Shown: positions 1-60,235, numbered from the stretch's first letter. The stretch is DNA of 64,000 bases from Chrysomallon squamiferum (GCA_012295275.1 CM022672.1:28100472-28164471), one strand, 5' to 3'. Numbers and translations are program-made. Notes: generated by a model not told the origin, from the sequence alone.

Positions 1-142
1 TTATTCACTTATTTATTTCCTTTCTTCTTTTTTCTCCTTCTGTTATTTTGCAGTTATCATTTAGTGTAAAATATTCTGTTTCATGATGTAAATGGTTCAC
101 AACTATAATCATACATCAAGATATCTAGTCTCTCTCTCTCTC

Positions 143-147
<5 letters not shown>

Positions 148-208
<61 letters not shown>
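148..208. repeat. (GT)n microsatellite
   Basis: About 30 uninterrupted GT units following a CT-rich lead. The open frame across it (92-400) is a repeat artefact. Confidence 0.95.
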
Positions 209-210
<2 letters not shown>

Positions 211-327
211 TACATCGTTTAAAAACAACAGATCATTCTTGTTACCAGACTTAAATCTTTTATTTCTTTTCACAATCTCTCTTCTTTTTCTACTTTATTT
301 TTATTTTTATTTTTATTTTTTTTTTTA

Positions 328-378
<51 letters not shown>

Positions 379-716
379 CTGTATTTTTATTTTTTTATAA
401 TTTTTTTATTTTTTTTTTATTTTTATTATTACTATTTTTATTTTTATTTTTATTTTTTTTTAAATATTTTTAAGGACTCGGAATAGCATTTATTAGTTAT
501 TTTATTATTATTTTTTTATGTTATTCATTTAACAAAAAGCTGTTCTTCAATAGAAAATGTTTCTTTACGAGACATTCTGTCTGAATCATTTTAGTGAAAT
601 GGAAATGCTAAGATGTTAATGTCTGATATTATCGTGAACAGTTTGTTCTACCTTCACACTACCTGTGTAGTGTCTGACCGACGCCATAAACCTTATCATT
701 TCATGATCACTCTCTG

Positions 717-717
<1 letters not shown>

Positions 718-792
<75 letters not shown>
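718..792. repeat. (CT)n microsatellite
   Basis: CT run interrupted once by CTGC. Reading frames on both strands across it are repeat artefacts. Confidence 0.95.
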
Positions 793-798
<6 letters not shown>

Positions 799-2330
799 CT
801 TTTTTATTAACATGTCTCTGTATTTGTCTTTGCCTGCCTGTCAGACTACCTATTTCTATATGCGTATACTACAAGTAATTACGTCATTCACATTTTAATT
901 ATCATTCACTGTTTTAAAAAGGTTTCGTTTTTCAAGACGAGATGACTGCATGAGTTGGAAAAAGCCTGTGATAAATAATTAAATAACTGTTTTAAGTGTT
1001 GTTCTATTTGAATCGTATCTGCTATATTTAATATTGTTAAGTACAGTTCAGTTAGTAACAGTTCACACATTTCATTACCGAGACTGCTTTAATACTTGAA
1101 TACTCTGCTAATCATTCAAATCATTATAAACAGTATTAGCAGAATCTTATAGCAACTTCATCCAGCTTAACATTTAAAATCACTAGTATTTTTTCTTTTA
1201 AATCTTATTAAAACTGTCGTGATAATAAAGGTTAGAGAATTAAAAATACGCTAATTTAATTACGTTAATACTTTCAATAAAATGAGTTGGCGAGTCAGCA
1301 ATATACAGAACGAGACAGAGAGAGAGAGAAAAGATATAGACAGAAAGAGATTCTTATAATAATAACAACAACAATAGTAATGAAGAGTTAGATGATGATT
1401 ACAACACTGATGATGATGATAACAGTAACCGAATTAACAACAGCAGTAATGCCTGTGTACATATAATGATATATCTCATACTTTGATATTTTTGATGGCC
1501 GGTAATAACTGTTAATTTATTACTATTATGTTTTTAGACAAAATTTTCCAATCTATGCAGATCTAATTGCAGCGTTTAATGGAAATCAGTCAATGAAGGG
1601 AAAGTACATACATCATTTTTGTAATTGTGGACGGCTGCTTGTAATGTTATCATAATTTTATCATTAAAAATATTAACGTATGCCACGCTCTAATGATCTC
1701 TCTCCAGAGTCCCTAATTACTTTATTTTCTTATAAGAATAATAACCATATATGAAGATTTTTAATAGCTCTTATATCTCTTATATTTACCCGAAATTATA
1801 GAAAACTGTTTTTAAAAACAAGCGTCAAAAAATAAATAAAGCGTCTAATATGATTATTAAGATTGTATAACAATATCACAGAAATCAATTTTTTCTATAC
1901 TACTTTGAACCGTTCACACAAAACGTTGATGAACTCGTTTAGTGTTGCAGTCTGCATATAGTTTACAAGGTAAACATTCGATTCGATAAAATAATATCAC
2001 CTAGACAACGACATTGCCTTCATGTTGTTCACGCAGGCATGATAATCATTTATGTTAGCTGTGAGTCGTGTTTTAGTATTGTTTCTTGTGTTATTTTCTA
2101 CATATCTTTAGGAAACCAACTTTTTTATAGCATTTAGTTTCGTTATTATATATATATGTATATTGTGCCACAATAAAACATTGTGTTGCGATATAATATA
2201 CAGGTTCGCAACGACATTTCAGTAATAACTAATGCTAGTAGTCAGGAATGTTTAATCGTAAGGCTTTTGTTGGCTGGATAATATTATATTTACAGCTTAT
2301 GATAATACATACTACTTTTTTCTTTGACAG

Positions 2331-2558
2331 ATCCAGTGAAAAGAATATCGAGCAATGGAACAGACGTTGTGATTAAGGGAGCACATTAACAGAGAAGTTA
2401 AGGTTTAATGTCAAGACCAAAGAATTTCAGGACAGTTTATATTGCTTTGGTTAAAAAACAATTCGATAATTACTTCCATGACGTGGTCAAAACAATAGAC
2501 TGAAGAGTCAATAGCATTTAAAATTTCGTCCAGTTTTCTCTGTTGTAAATTTGGAAAC
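2331..2558 (+). other. 5' untranslated part of the first coding exon of the PDE gene
   Basis: A good 3' splice site (pyrimidine-rich, ending TTTGACAG at 2330) suggests this exon follows an upstream non-coding exon that I cannot place. The leader holds two short upstream ORFs: 2355-2372 (5 codons plus stop) and 2408-2503 (31 codons plus stop). Both end before the main ATG at 2559. An in-frame TAG at 2496 supports 2559 as the first usable start in the main frame. Confidence 0.5.
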
Positions 2559-49696
<47,138 letters not shown>

Positions 49697-50013
49697 AGAT
49701 GACTATTCCATCACATTTTCATCTTAGTTTTTTCTTCACTTTCTTTTCCATCGCTTATCAATCTATCATCATGTACATCTCATTGCACATTAGACTATTT
49801 GTTGGTATATATTTAATCAATCACTTTTTCATGAAACCAGTTTAGATTCCTTTTCAAATGCATTATCATTATATATCAGCATAAAATTTATTTAGCAAAA
49901 CAAACATTCATGGTTTATGTTAAAAAAAATATTTAAAAAATATTATTTCCGTAAAAATAATTTTTGAGTGTGTATGGTGGTGTGGGTGGATACTGCATAC
50001 GTGCCTGTAAGTG

Positions 50014-50019
50014 AATAAA
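50014..50019 (+). promoter_or_regulatory. Candidate polyadenylation signal of the PDE gene
   Basis: AATAAA about 320 bp after the TGA, the first canonical hexamer downstream of the stop. In such AT-rich DNA the hexamer is common by chance, so this is only a candidate. Confidence 0.35.
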
Positions 50020-50825
50020 GAATGATTATTCGCACGAGATCGCACTTCCTGCACTGACATAGCACATTAGACCTAGGACTGACCAAAAACTGCGGGAAAA
50101 GCTGTACACATTACTTAGCTTCCGATTTTGAAAACAATTAGATTAGTTTCATATACAATGCCAAACTTGTCATTAGTATTAAATTTAATGTTTTAAAATA
50201 CTAATTTTACATAGTTTTAGTTTTTAAAGTACACTTTTTATTTAGTTACATTCTATATTATCAATGAATCTTCATGATTATAAACATATAATGTATTTGT
50301 ATTCAGTTTGAAGGCGAATTAGGCTACACTTTTTACACAAGTTTGATTATGAAAAAGTTGTATAGGGTAGTCACAAATAAAAAATTAAATTTGGCAGTTA
50401 AGTTTTTCCTCTATATTTTACTTAAACATTATGTGCGGCCACTAATGAAACATGCAACAAGAATTGGGTAGAAGAAATAAACTAGCAAATCATTCCTTAC
50501 CCGTGTGCATTATATTGGTGTTTTCTATGCTTAAAATGACTTAAGGGGATCAAAAAGTAATCTTAATTTTATTTTTTTCTTCTTTTTTTAATTTTTTTTC
50601 AAATGCCAGGAAAAAAAATTTTTACTTCCCCATTTTTTTTTATTTTTTTTTCAAAATCAGTGGAGGGGGAGGATCCATAATCTAATAAGAAAAAGTGTAG
50701 CCATAAATAAGAATTTGTGACCAGATGATTAGGTTCACTAAGTATAGACATTTTTAAAAACCGTCTCTGGTGCATTAATGTATTATTTTTCTTTGCACTG
50801 AGTCATTCATATTATTATTATTCAT

Positions 50826-51181
50826 GGCCGTAACTACATTGAGGCAAATGTCTCACACCGATATTGAGGATTTTTTTTTTTTTTTTTTTTTTTTCAATTA
50901 TTCAAAGATTTTATTTAAAAAAAAATATAAACAATATCCACTGAATGAATTCGTTTATATCTACGGTTACAGTTTGACGTCTATCGACATCGTTTCGATA
51001 AAAGATATAAAACACTTCAAAGACATCAGACATCAAACAGGTTTATCGAAAACCTGATGATTTAAGACACAGCATCCTTTTCCCAAGTTTCAGTCTTAGC
51101 CCAGTTCTTGCTCTGGTGCAATGTACATTGTTATTTAGTTCCCAGACCCTTTGCCTCATTTAAAAAAAACTAATTATGGCC
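50826..51181. mobile_element. Possible MITE with short imperfect inverted ends
   Basis: The left end GGCCGTAACTACATTGAGGCAAATG is echoed, inverted, by the right end (complement GGCCATAATTAG...AAATGAGGCAAAG). The 356-bp interval contains a poly(T) tract and no coding potential. The inverted match is only partial and no target duplication is clear. Confidence 0.35.
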
Positions 51182-53299
51182 TTGTTATTGTTATTGTTAT
51201 TATTATTATTATTATTAAACTCAAGAGATATGATTATTCTGGCTATAATATTAAAAAATATTAAACAAGAATTAGGACTGGCGTAAAGCTAATTGATTTA
51301 CCTTGCGCACGATCGTGAATACTGTGCGTTTTACCCATCGTAAATGTATTATCAGATGTTGCAGCATGTGTCACATTTTAGTTTACATCACAGAGAGTTC
51401 TGAACATTACTAATTCATACAGTGATGACACATACATTTTGTATGACAGTTCATGCTATATATATATATAAACCCATATTAACTAACATATAAATTTTGT
51501 TTTCTAAAGTTTGACTGAAATAAAAAAAATATATATAAAAGTAAAAAAATGTTAATCAAATTGTACAATAGAAAAAAATGTTGTTAGTGCAATACTGCAT
51601 TTAACTACTTTTACCAGTGCCATTACTATTTTTGTATTTGGTGTTCAATCATTCCGATAAACAATTTCTTTAGTAATATTTGGGATTTTTTCCATATTTA
51701 TATTAAACAGTTATGTTAAACTGTTATGTTTTAAATTCCAATAAATTCACACTGAATAAAAATTTGGCAATTTGATCATATAATTATGTATTTTAATAAA
51801 TGTATGCTGCCTACTTTGAAAATTATGAATTATTACATCAGATATTAAAATAGTATGAAAAGGAAATCTGTAATGAAACTTACAAAGTAACATCAGTGAT
51901 AGTTACGGTTTTTCAAAAAACGACTGATCATCAACATCATTGATTTTTGAATATTACAATTATATAAAATACATACACAGAAAATTTGGGATTTTATTTG
52001 CATTGTTCTTCTCAGACATTTGTGTAGTCTTAATTTATGTATACACATAACACTCATTCCTGGGTGTATATATTATATAAATGTTATTTACATTTTTAGA
52101 TATGTAGGCATGTTTGTCTGACACTTTTGTGCAATTAGAACAGGATTTGGAAGGAAATTCCAATTCATACTGAAAGTATACAGCAAAATAAACCACATCC
52201 TCAATGAAATAAAACAACTTTTCTATCTAACATTATAAGTAAGATGGTATTTTAAAAAATATGCATTCATTTAAATACAGTTAGCGGTATAGGTTGATTT
52301 CAAACACTATGCTGTCTTAATATAATTAGTTAACAATATTAATATTATAAATAAGGTAACAATATTTTAAAAAATATATACTTTACAGTACTGGTAAATG
52401 GTTATTTTAATATTATCAAATATGTAAACATAATGTCCACAGGATGAATTTTTAATGATTTTCTGGAATAAAACAAGTGTAAATTAGCCTTTTTATTTAA
52501 CTGTAGATGAAATTTACAAAATTTTGAAAAAAAAATTTTGAACTGTCCTATCTAATAGTCACATACATACATAAAATATGATACATTTAGACAATCACAG
52601 TAAATATTTCATCAATTTCAGATTATTACCATTGTTAGCCTTATCTATTAAATAATCTTCAAGTATTAATATATACTGATCACTTCATAATCCAAAATTG
52701 TTTAGAACTGTATGAAAGAAAAACATCCAAATATTTTTCTGAATGGATACAAAAAAAGATATTAAACTATTTTATGAACAGCATATTCCACATTTCACTT
52801 AATCTGTTTATGCACACTGTTTTTAAATGTTGATACGTTTTCAACTATTTTCTTTATCACCTATGTACAATCTATGAATAAAGTTATTTAAAACTGCTTA
52901 ATGGCTATGTTTTCTCAATTTCCAGTTTTATCAATGTTATTTTAAATAATAATACTAATAATAACAATAATAATTAATAAAAATAATAAGTAGTAATAAC
53001 AAATCTCTATGTCCCCCTGTTAGTACTTATGACAAACTCCTCCTACTCCTATCTCCAGGATCTTCTTTAAAATGAATGAGTGAATGTTTAATGATCAGTA
53101 TGAAAAACATATCACCTGTTGGGTGTCAAACAAAGATAAACATAACAAAATATACAAAAATTCAAAATTAATTAACTTAGAGTGTAAAGGGTTATGCAAA
53201 AATAAAAGTATCACAGTTTATTTAAAATAAAATATATGGTAAAATTCAGTAACTCAAATTTTTTAAAACAAGTTCAGAATGGAACTGAAATGATTCCAT

Positions 53300-55460
53300 C
53301 ACATTTATTTGACCAAAATTCTTTCTGAATCTGCTGAAGATGATCATACTCCACTAAAATGTGGCACATTGTTGAAAATTCTCTGATGTGTCAATGAGTC
53401 AAATATGTATGCCAATGTGAGCACAACATAAGACTAGCTCATCCTTCCTGCACTGCCCATAGTAGGACTGCAACCTCCCAGGACCAGCTTGGCAGAATGA
53501 CATTTGTTTACAAATGCATTGTTTCAACCATCTTGCCGAACTGAAAAAAATATATCAGTGAATATGATCTTTAAAATCATTGAAAGGCACACCAACCTCA
53601 ATATGTGGCAAATTTACAGCAGACATAGCAGCAGAATCAGCCTTTTCATTGCCTCTGATGTCAGTATTTTTATTGGCATTAGCTAAAAAGATACACTTTC
53701 GTATCAGCATCCCAATTAAGGGATGATCCAACTACATGTGCTGTAAAGAGTGAGAGTATGAAAATAATGCATTTGGATCCAATGGAATGTTTAATTTCTT
53801 CAAGGGCTTTAAGTACTGGCTAAATTTCAGCAGTGAAAACTCATGCCAAATCAGGGTATCTCATGGAAAAAGTTATGTCTGATGAAAAACTGTAACTCAA
53901 GCTACAGAATTCCTATTCTGCAATCCATCAGTATAAATAGGTATGAAATAAAGGTATCTTTCTTCGATTTCCATGACAACTTGAGGATAAATAATCTGTG
54001 CAATCTTTTCTAAGACGCACAACATGCAGCAGTTTTATTGGTTTAACACACCATGGTAGAATAACAAAATATGTTCATGTTCCCATAATGACTAAGAAAT
54101 CAATACTGGAAGAAGTTAAAAACTGCTTGATGTGATGATGGCATCTGGCCTTGCATCAAACAACCTCACATATTTATTGTCAAATACCACATCATGTGCA
54201 TGTTTTGGTAATGCTTTTATCTTAGCAATATACTGCAGAAAAAGCTTTGTGTGTCAAGCACCCAAACAAGGTTTATGTGTGCCAAAATACAAGTTATCTA
54301 GTTAATATGCTCTGAATGCACCAAGACAAAGCCTAAGTCTCTGGTTGTGTGTGCGATTTAGAATTAGCAGGTAAGACCTGTGGCCTGGCCCATAACAGTG
54401 CACCCAAAATCCAATATCAATTTTATTAAAGATCTATTAAGTCAAAATATGACCTTTCAGTTTGCTCCCTATACAGTATTGCCAATAACTTTTTTAAATA
54501 TTAAGAGCTTTTACGGTTTTGTTTTTACCATATTTTGATTATAACTCAAAGGTAGCAAATCTGAAAATCATCAACATATAAAGAGCAGTCAACACCAGGT
54601 TTAAATGGGATATGCTGTTATTTTTCACAGAAAATAAGGTTACCAATAGGATGTTATACTGAGGTACACTAATGGACTAAAGAATTAAATCTACTGAATG
54701 AAGTAAAGGTAGCTGCAGAATGAAAAAAAAATGAAGTTTCATCCTTTAAAAGAATCAGTTCATGTTTAACAATCAAGTCCCACAACTGTTGAACTTTATT
54801 ATTTACCTCCTTCCATACCAACAAAGTATGATGACCATTGAAATCTCCCATCAAAATAAGAGGATCAGTGTTGATCAATTAGATCTTGATGGTCTTTACT
54901 GTTGAAACTATAATTATTATGAGGAAGTAAATAAACCAAACACAAGTTACAATTTCATGAGCTGCAGCTTTATCAGCCACATTCTGTAAGTTAGTATTTA
55001 GTATAACTATACTCTGGTGAATATTCTCAACTCTTACTTGTTGAACCCGTTTCTCCATTCTCCATTTTCATATGAATATGCAAAATGATTATCCCTACAG
55101 TCTAATGATCTGTCACTCATCAGCAAGCAAGTCAACTTATTCCTACAAGCTGACTGACCATGTCCGAACATGACATTCGAAAGGGTTTGGAATACAAGAT
55201 TCGACAGGACAGCTGAGATTCCAGGCTCCTACTGTCTGGGGAATTGATGGCTTGTTGAAAGTGAGGATCAGTCTAGTCATCAGAATAAATTCATTATTCC
55301 GTCAAATCTTAATCCTATTTACTGATATTACACATCGAGATGAAAGATTCTCAAGGATTTCATCATCATCCACTGCAGCCATATCCCATGATTTAATCTG
55401 CCTGAAGTTATCATGTTCAAACAAGTGTATCTCAAAGAAATGCTTGACCAATTCTTGAAA
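53300..55460 (-). mobile_element. Internally deleted LINE of the RNase H-bearing (I/jockey-like) type
   Basis: In minus-strand order I can read an ORF1 tail near 55150-55450 (FILMTRLILTFNKPSIPQT, then the CPVESCIPNPFEC zinc-knuckle region), an endonuclease block at 54669-54878 (LILMGDFNGHHTLL), an RT thumb-like part near 54160-54400 (VVFDNKYVRLFDARPDA), an RNase H trace near 53800-53960 (PIYTDGLQNRNSVA) and its downstream region near 53430-53640 (NLPHIEVGVPFNDFKDHI). Only about 0.6 kb separates the endonuclease from RNase H, so the RT catalytic core is missing. Confidence 0.75.
54669..54878 (-). pseudogene. Endonuclease (APE-type) fragment of the 53.3-55.5 kb LINE
   Basis: A 69-codon open segment with LILMGDFNGHHTLLVWKEV, then LIVKHELILLKDE and AATFTSFSRFNSL. 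GDFN.HH is the C-terminal endonuclease signature of LINE ORF2. The expected catalytic SxxDL near the end reads SFSRFNSL, so the domain is dead. Confidence 0.75.
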
Positions 55461-55792
55461 CCAAAAATAATTTATATCAGCAAACTTTGTATCTTTAACT
55501 ATTCATATTATCTGTATTAGTGATAAAATAATGTATGTGTCATAACTACATTAATTTATCTTGCAATCATCAGCATCTACCTAAATTTGACAAATGGAGC
55601 TTCCTCTTTAAGCTTAATATCATTTTCAGTTACTCTCACACAAGATTTTACTGTGTACATGAAATCATTCCTTCACCTACCTAAATGTCAAATATCTTTA
55701 ATCTTTCCTTATTTAAGTCTTTTTTCATTTCTTTTGAAAAGAGTTAGATGACATGAAATATTCGCCTGACTATTGGTGATAATCTCTTCATT

Positions 55793-55965
55793 CTATCCTG
55801 GTTTAAGTGTTGCAACAATAACTGTATTCCAATAACTACAGTATGCATCTTGAACATAATAAGGTTTCAAAATGTCTACTTCAGTAAATACATCTCTGCT
55901 TTGACTATCTCCAACACCAAGTTGTCCATACTTATTCCAGCCAGTAGTAAAAAGGCGATGTTCAT
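55793..55965 (-). CDS. RCCD1: RCCD1 exon 6 (last coding)
   Basis: 173 nt including TAG, phase 1 in, acceptor TTCTTTTTGCAG. It encodes HRLFTTGWNKYGQLGVGD, then YYVQDAYCSYWNTVIVATL, matching the WGKYGQLGH...WNT end of vertebrate RCCD1. An ATTAAA-type poly(A) hexamer lies about 90 bp past the stop (forward TTTAAT at 55697-55702). Confidence 0.93.
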
Positions 55966-58161
55966 CTGCAAAAAGAATAACAAAATAATAAAAAATATTT
56001 TAATTAATGACAACTAAACAAGTGTGAATAATGTTGTCATACAATTTTATTAGGATTGAGACAGATTAGTCAGGAAGTCTCTATGCACCACATAAGCTTC
56101 GTGTAAAAAATAAAGAGTCTACCTATAATAACAGCTGTATGTCTTGACCCACAAGATACTTTGACAACTGATAAACTGTGAGGTACTGTGATAGGCTCTG
56201 GCACGGCTACCAAAGACTGGCATAGTTCATCAGATGTGCCAAGTTGTGAAGATCTTAAAGAAGGACAGGGCAGGCCTAGCTGACCTGTTTCATTCCAACC
56301 CCAGGCATACAAATCACCAGTAGCTGAAATTGATAATAGTGTACATTTGTTTAATCTCATCATATTTTAATATTAACAGCCAGTTGTTAAATAAACATAT
56401 GTATAATAATGATACTCCAAAAGTAACCAGTAAAAATTAGCAACAGATAATATAACTTCCCTAGACAACCTTTGATGGATCAGTCATTATGTAATGGCTG
56501 GAACAGGAAATATTTGTATATACCAAGTTTTCCATGATACCAAAATAAGTGTTTTTTCTATTGATACAACCGTTTCAGAAATGTTCCATGAGATATATAT
56601 GTAATATGCAGTAAAATGTAAAAAGAAACTGAATTCCAAAGTAAGATGTGAAGAAAGCTTCCATTCTGGAGTTGATAAAATTAAAATAGTAATTAAATGG
56701 ATTTTTGTATAGGGTAGACAATTTTGTCACTTTTCACTAACAGTATTACCATTATGCTTAAAGACCATGACAATAGAAAAGATTCTCCAGAGAAGCTGTA
56801 AAAAAAAACCCAGAAAAGTTTTATTGTTTTCACCTGTAATAGCCATTGAATGCCAGCCTCCAGAAGAAACTAAAGTAATATGGATCCCATCTAAGGCTTC
56901 TATCAGTCGAGGTTCTTTTTCCTCATCAACACTGCCATGACCAAGTTGCCCTCGACTGAATATGGAAGAAAGAAAATAGCATTTAATACTGTTTCAGTTA
57001 TCTGAAGAAAGTTTAAATGTAAATGTATATTTCCAAGTTATTTGTTTTGTGATGTTCAGTCTTAATAACAAAATAATACAATAAAAGATCATGCATAAAA
57101 AAAAATGTGTAGTCACAATATAACTATAGGATGGAATGAATATGCATGCAAGTATAAGTGCTTACTTTTATAAACACCCATACACACAAAATCACAAAAT
57201 TTGAACCACCATTTCCCAGCAAAATCTTACATCTATGAACTTATTCTGAGTCCCAATATCCAATCACTGTAACACACACACAACCCAATTTTCATCAATG
57301 GAAGAGTAAATTTTACAAACACACCCTTATCCATCCTAACAAATTTCATCCAACCTAACCCACATTTTTCTACTGTACATTTTTCTTTACATTTACTACA
57401 TATCATTCGTTTACATTGTTTGTATGTCTGTACATATATTACTGTATTATACAACTGCTAAGTTTTAATCTTTTGGTAAATGTTATGGTTAATGTTTACA
57501 TTCACAATTTCCCAGACTGATGCTTCCCCCTATTAGCCTGTAAAATTGAGGGTCAGCAGTAAACAAACATAGAACACATTGCTACCTACCTTCCAAGACC
57601 AAAACTATAGACTGAGCCTGTGTCTGTAAGTATAAGAACATGTTCTTTCCCACAAGTTAGAGAAACAATGCACATTTGGAGAGGAATCCTTGTTATAATC
57701 ACCCAAATTACAGCTGTATCAGGTTGTTCTTCAGTTAAGATCAGTTTTCCAATTTTGCCTTTATCTGAAAAATTAAATATCAGCTGTATCCTGTGATAGA
57801 AAAACCACATTTTGTTTAATGTCATGTCATCACTTTTTAACTATTACGTGTATCCAGATGACATAATGCAAGAGATCACATTCCACCAAACTAAGAGATA
57901 GATATTTGTCATTAGCTGCAAGTTACTGTTAACATTAACTTCCTACATTCAGGTATATTGAGCAGAATGACTAATATTGCGATATTTCATGTTATTAGGC
58001 ATTGAATACATGATGCAGCGTCTGCTTAAACATTCATGCATATTCTCTTGCTTCATTGCGGACTAGTAATAATAACATACAGGTTAATATACCATCATGG
58101 AACAGGCAAACATTTGCTACATTCATGTTGGCGAACATGTTACTCCATTTCAAAATTGATT

Positions 58162-58205
<44 letters not shown>

Positions 58206-59874
58206 AATAGTTTAAGAAATAAAGATAAAAACTAAAAAATTTAACCAAGCTTATTTTATTTGTTTATTTACTAATTTCTTTTCAGTGACAATAAAATCCA
58301 AAGTGGTCAAAATAAAAATAGATTTCTTTTTTTTCAAAAATGTTCTTTTCTTATAAAATGAAAATATAGCACACTAGCTTCTAGAATGATAGCATCATTC
58401 TAAAAAGTTCAATTTCAAACTATTAAGACTGTACAAAGAAAGTATGCTCCAAGATAAAACAGTAATTTTATTTTTACTTAAAATAATTATGCATATAAAA
58501 TATAAGAAATCATTTTATGACATGGAATAATTATTATCAGTGAAGAAGATTACTGTTTTATTCTTGCAACATACTTTGAACAATTAAAACAAGTCTGACC
58601 TTAGTTGTTTTAATTTTTATCTTTTGTTCTCATATTATTCCTCTAAATTTCTTTCTTTTTTTAGAATCAACTATGATATGAAGTAATCCAAAAATTAACT
58701 TAAAAATGTATATTGATATATAAATGTAACTTGGTACTAATTAATATTAGTTAAGTTTTTACATTCAGATTATATCCCCAAAACAGAAAAATAAATTTAC
58801 AAATACATTAAATGAAAAACATTTTAATATTTTTTAAAACAGAAAAATACATATTAAGGAACATACATTTCATTGTCAAATGATGTAATATAATATGTAT
58901 TAAAGAAAGTGATGGGTGGAGTCAAAAATATTTCAAAAGATAATTTAATCTCTGATTTTTGTCGAGAATAATGATATTTAGATGCTGATGGAAAAATTAG
59001 AGGTGGTAAATAGAAGGTTCATACCATAAAGAATATAAAAATCTCTTTCACCACCATCAACAGCTTCTATATCAACATATTCTTCCAAGGCACATTCTTT
59101 CCATTCAGACTGCTTGTCATTCTCATCAAACAAAAATAATGTACTGTTTGAGTTAACTGCCAGTACACGGGACCAAGTACATGCCAACTTTACAGGTTTG
59201 ATGGAACTAAGCTGTCTGTTTTTAGTCCAAGTAGAATCTTGAATTTAAAAAAAATATATATCATATTATTGTATCTATTTTCTAAAATACAAAAAAAATA
59301 TTTTAGTGTATGTCAGCATTAGAAAAGGAAAAGCAATAATGAACATCACCTCATAACTGATTGTGAAAATGAAAGAAACCAATGAATAATAAACAAATTT
59401 TATGTATCAGGTTTTGAATAATGATAATACATGCCAGACAGTGACCACTCCATGACTTATTCATCAGTTAGCAGAAGAGTTTTTTCAAATACCATTCTAT
59501 CTAGAAAAAATATATAATCAGACAGTGACAGAACCAATACCAAAAAGACTGGATACTAAAAATGAATATATGAACTGCATTTAGGAACAAACAAAAGAAT
59601 AAGGGGAAAAATAAAATGCTGGCATGCTTACATAGTTTTACAACTTACACATATACATAAATGCCTATTTAAAAAGTGAATTATTACCATGATGATGTAA
59701 GTAAACTTCAGACCAGGTACAAGAACAGACTACTGCATTATCATCACATTCACATCTAAGTATATTCACTGGCTTGTTTAAACTATGGTAACATTCAACA
59801 CTGCCTCTATGCACTGATAACTGATGTACTGATATCTGTTCAAAACCATTGAACCCACAGAAAAATACTTCCAT
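55793..59874 (-). CDS. RCCD1: Whole locus: RCC1 domain-containing protein 1 (RCCD1), six coding exons
   Basis: A 356-aa RCC1-repeat protein (human RCCD1 is about 376 aa). Six minus-strand exons join with phases 1, 1, 2, 1, 1 and no gaps. RCC1-type blade signatures seen: GLGSRGQLGHGSVDEEKEPR, then GGWHSMAIT, TGDLYAWGWNETGQLGLP, VSCGSRHTAVI and TTGWNKYGQLGVGD. The start MEVFFCGFNGFEQ parallels the GFGFCGFGQE start of vertebrate RCCD1, and the end parallels its YGQLGH...WNT close. In vertebrates RCCD1 partners the JmjC protein KDM8/JMJD5 in histone handling and chromosome segregation; that role is inferred here by homology. It converges on the PDE gene, with about 6.1 kb between the stops. Confidence 0.93.
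56123..56323 (-). CDS. RCCD1: RCCD1 exon 5
   Basis: 201 nt, phase 1 in and 1 out, acceptor AATTTCAG, donor ATAG|GTAGAC. It encodes TGDLYAWGWNETGQLGLP, an insert-like polar loop, then VVKVSCGSRHTAVII. Vertebrate RCCD1 has a longer loop at the same place. Confidence 0.94.
56834..56955 (-). CDS. RCCD1: RCCD1 exon 4
   Basis: 122 nt, phase 2 in and 1 out, acceptor TTCCATATTCAG, donor ACAG|GTGAAA. It encodes SRGQLGHGSVDEEKEPRLIE, then VSSGGWHSMAIT. GGWHS is the RCCD1-type version of the RCC1 G..HS motif. Confidence 0.92.
57590..57764 (-). CDS. RCCD1: RCCD1 exon 3
   Basis: 175 nt, phase 1 in and 2 out, acceptor ATTTTTCAG, donor AG|GTAGGT. It encodes SLTCGKEHVLILTDTGSVYS followed by FGLG, the classic RCC1 CG..H...LT..G.VY.FG blade motif. 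Confidence 0.92.
59025..59237 (-). CDS. RCCD1: RCCD1 exon 2
   Basis: 213 nt, phase 1 in and 1 out, acceptor TTTTTTTTAAATTCAAG, donor ATG|GTATGA. It encodes IKPVKLACTWSRVLAVN, then TLFLFDENDKQSEW and IEAVDGGERDFYILY, a divergent first set of RCC1-like blades as in vertebrate RCCD1. Confidence 0.88.
59688..59874 (-). CDS. RCCD1: RCCD1 exon 1
   Basis: 62 codons plus 1 nt, donor ATG|GTAATA. It starts MEVFFCGFNGFEQISV and continues to VVCSCTWSEVYLHHH. The ORF is open further upstream through a (CA)n tract. I chose the ATG at 59874 because homology begins there and a possible acceptor (TTTAAACAG) lies just 5' of it. Confidence 0.88.
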
Positions 59875-60185
59875 TATCTTGTAAAACCTGTTTAAAAATA
59901 ATTCATATATATAAACACACACACACACATACACACATACACACACAACAGCCATCTGTAAATATATATACTTAACGAAAAAATATATATATTTTTCAAC
60001 TGTTTTTTTTTTATTTTTTTTATGTAAATAGCTCAAGAAGTTTACAGATATTAATATTATTCAGTTAACTCATTTTCCTTTTCACTTACATTATTTGCCA
60101 GTGTAAATATCATTAATATTTTCGTATAGGAATGAATGTAGGAAGTAAAAAGAAAAAAAAAGAGAAATAAACATTTATAAAAATC

Positions 60186-60235
<50 letters not shown>

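Larger units (their letters stand above)
1..2330. other. Left-edge region with no gene; low-complexity and AT-rich
   Basis: Holds a (GT)n run at 148-208, (ATT)n at 337-376, T-rich sequence to about 460, a (CT)n run at 718-792, then AT-rich sequence with no ORF or exon that I can support. A non-coding first exon or promoter of the PDE gene may lie here or off the window. Confidence 0.6.
49697..53299. other. PDE 3' UTR and intergenic region
   Basis: Starts as the PDE 3' untranslated region (length unknown; first AATAAA at 50014). Beyond it are a possible MITE at 50826-51181, an (ATT)n at 51193-51217 and AT-rich sequence with no coding potential. Confidence 0.6.

Noticed and set aside
92-400. 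102-codon open frame rich in Cys/Val/Leu
   Set aside because: It is the translation of (GT)n and (ATT)n runs; no splice or start context.
57233-57454. 73-codon minus-strand ORF between RCCD1 exons 3 and 4
   Set aside because: No homology to RCCD1, exons 3 and 4 join perfectly without it, and no acceptor/donor pair keeps the frame.
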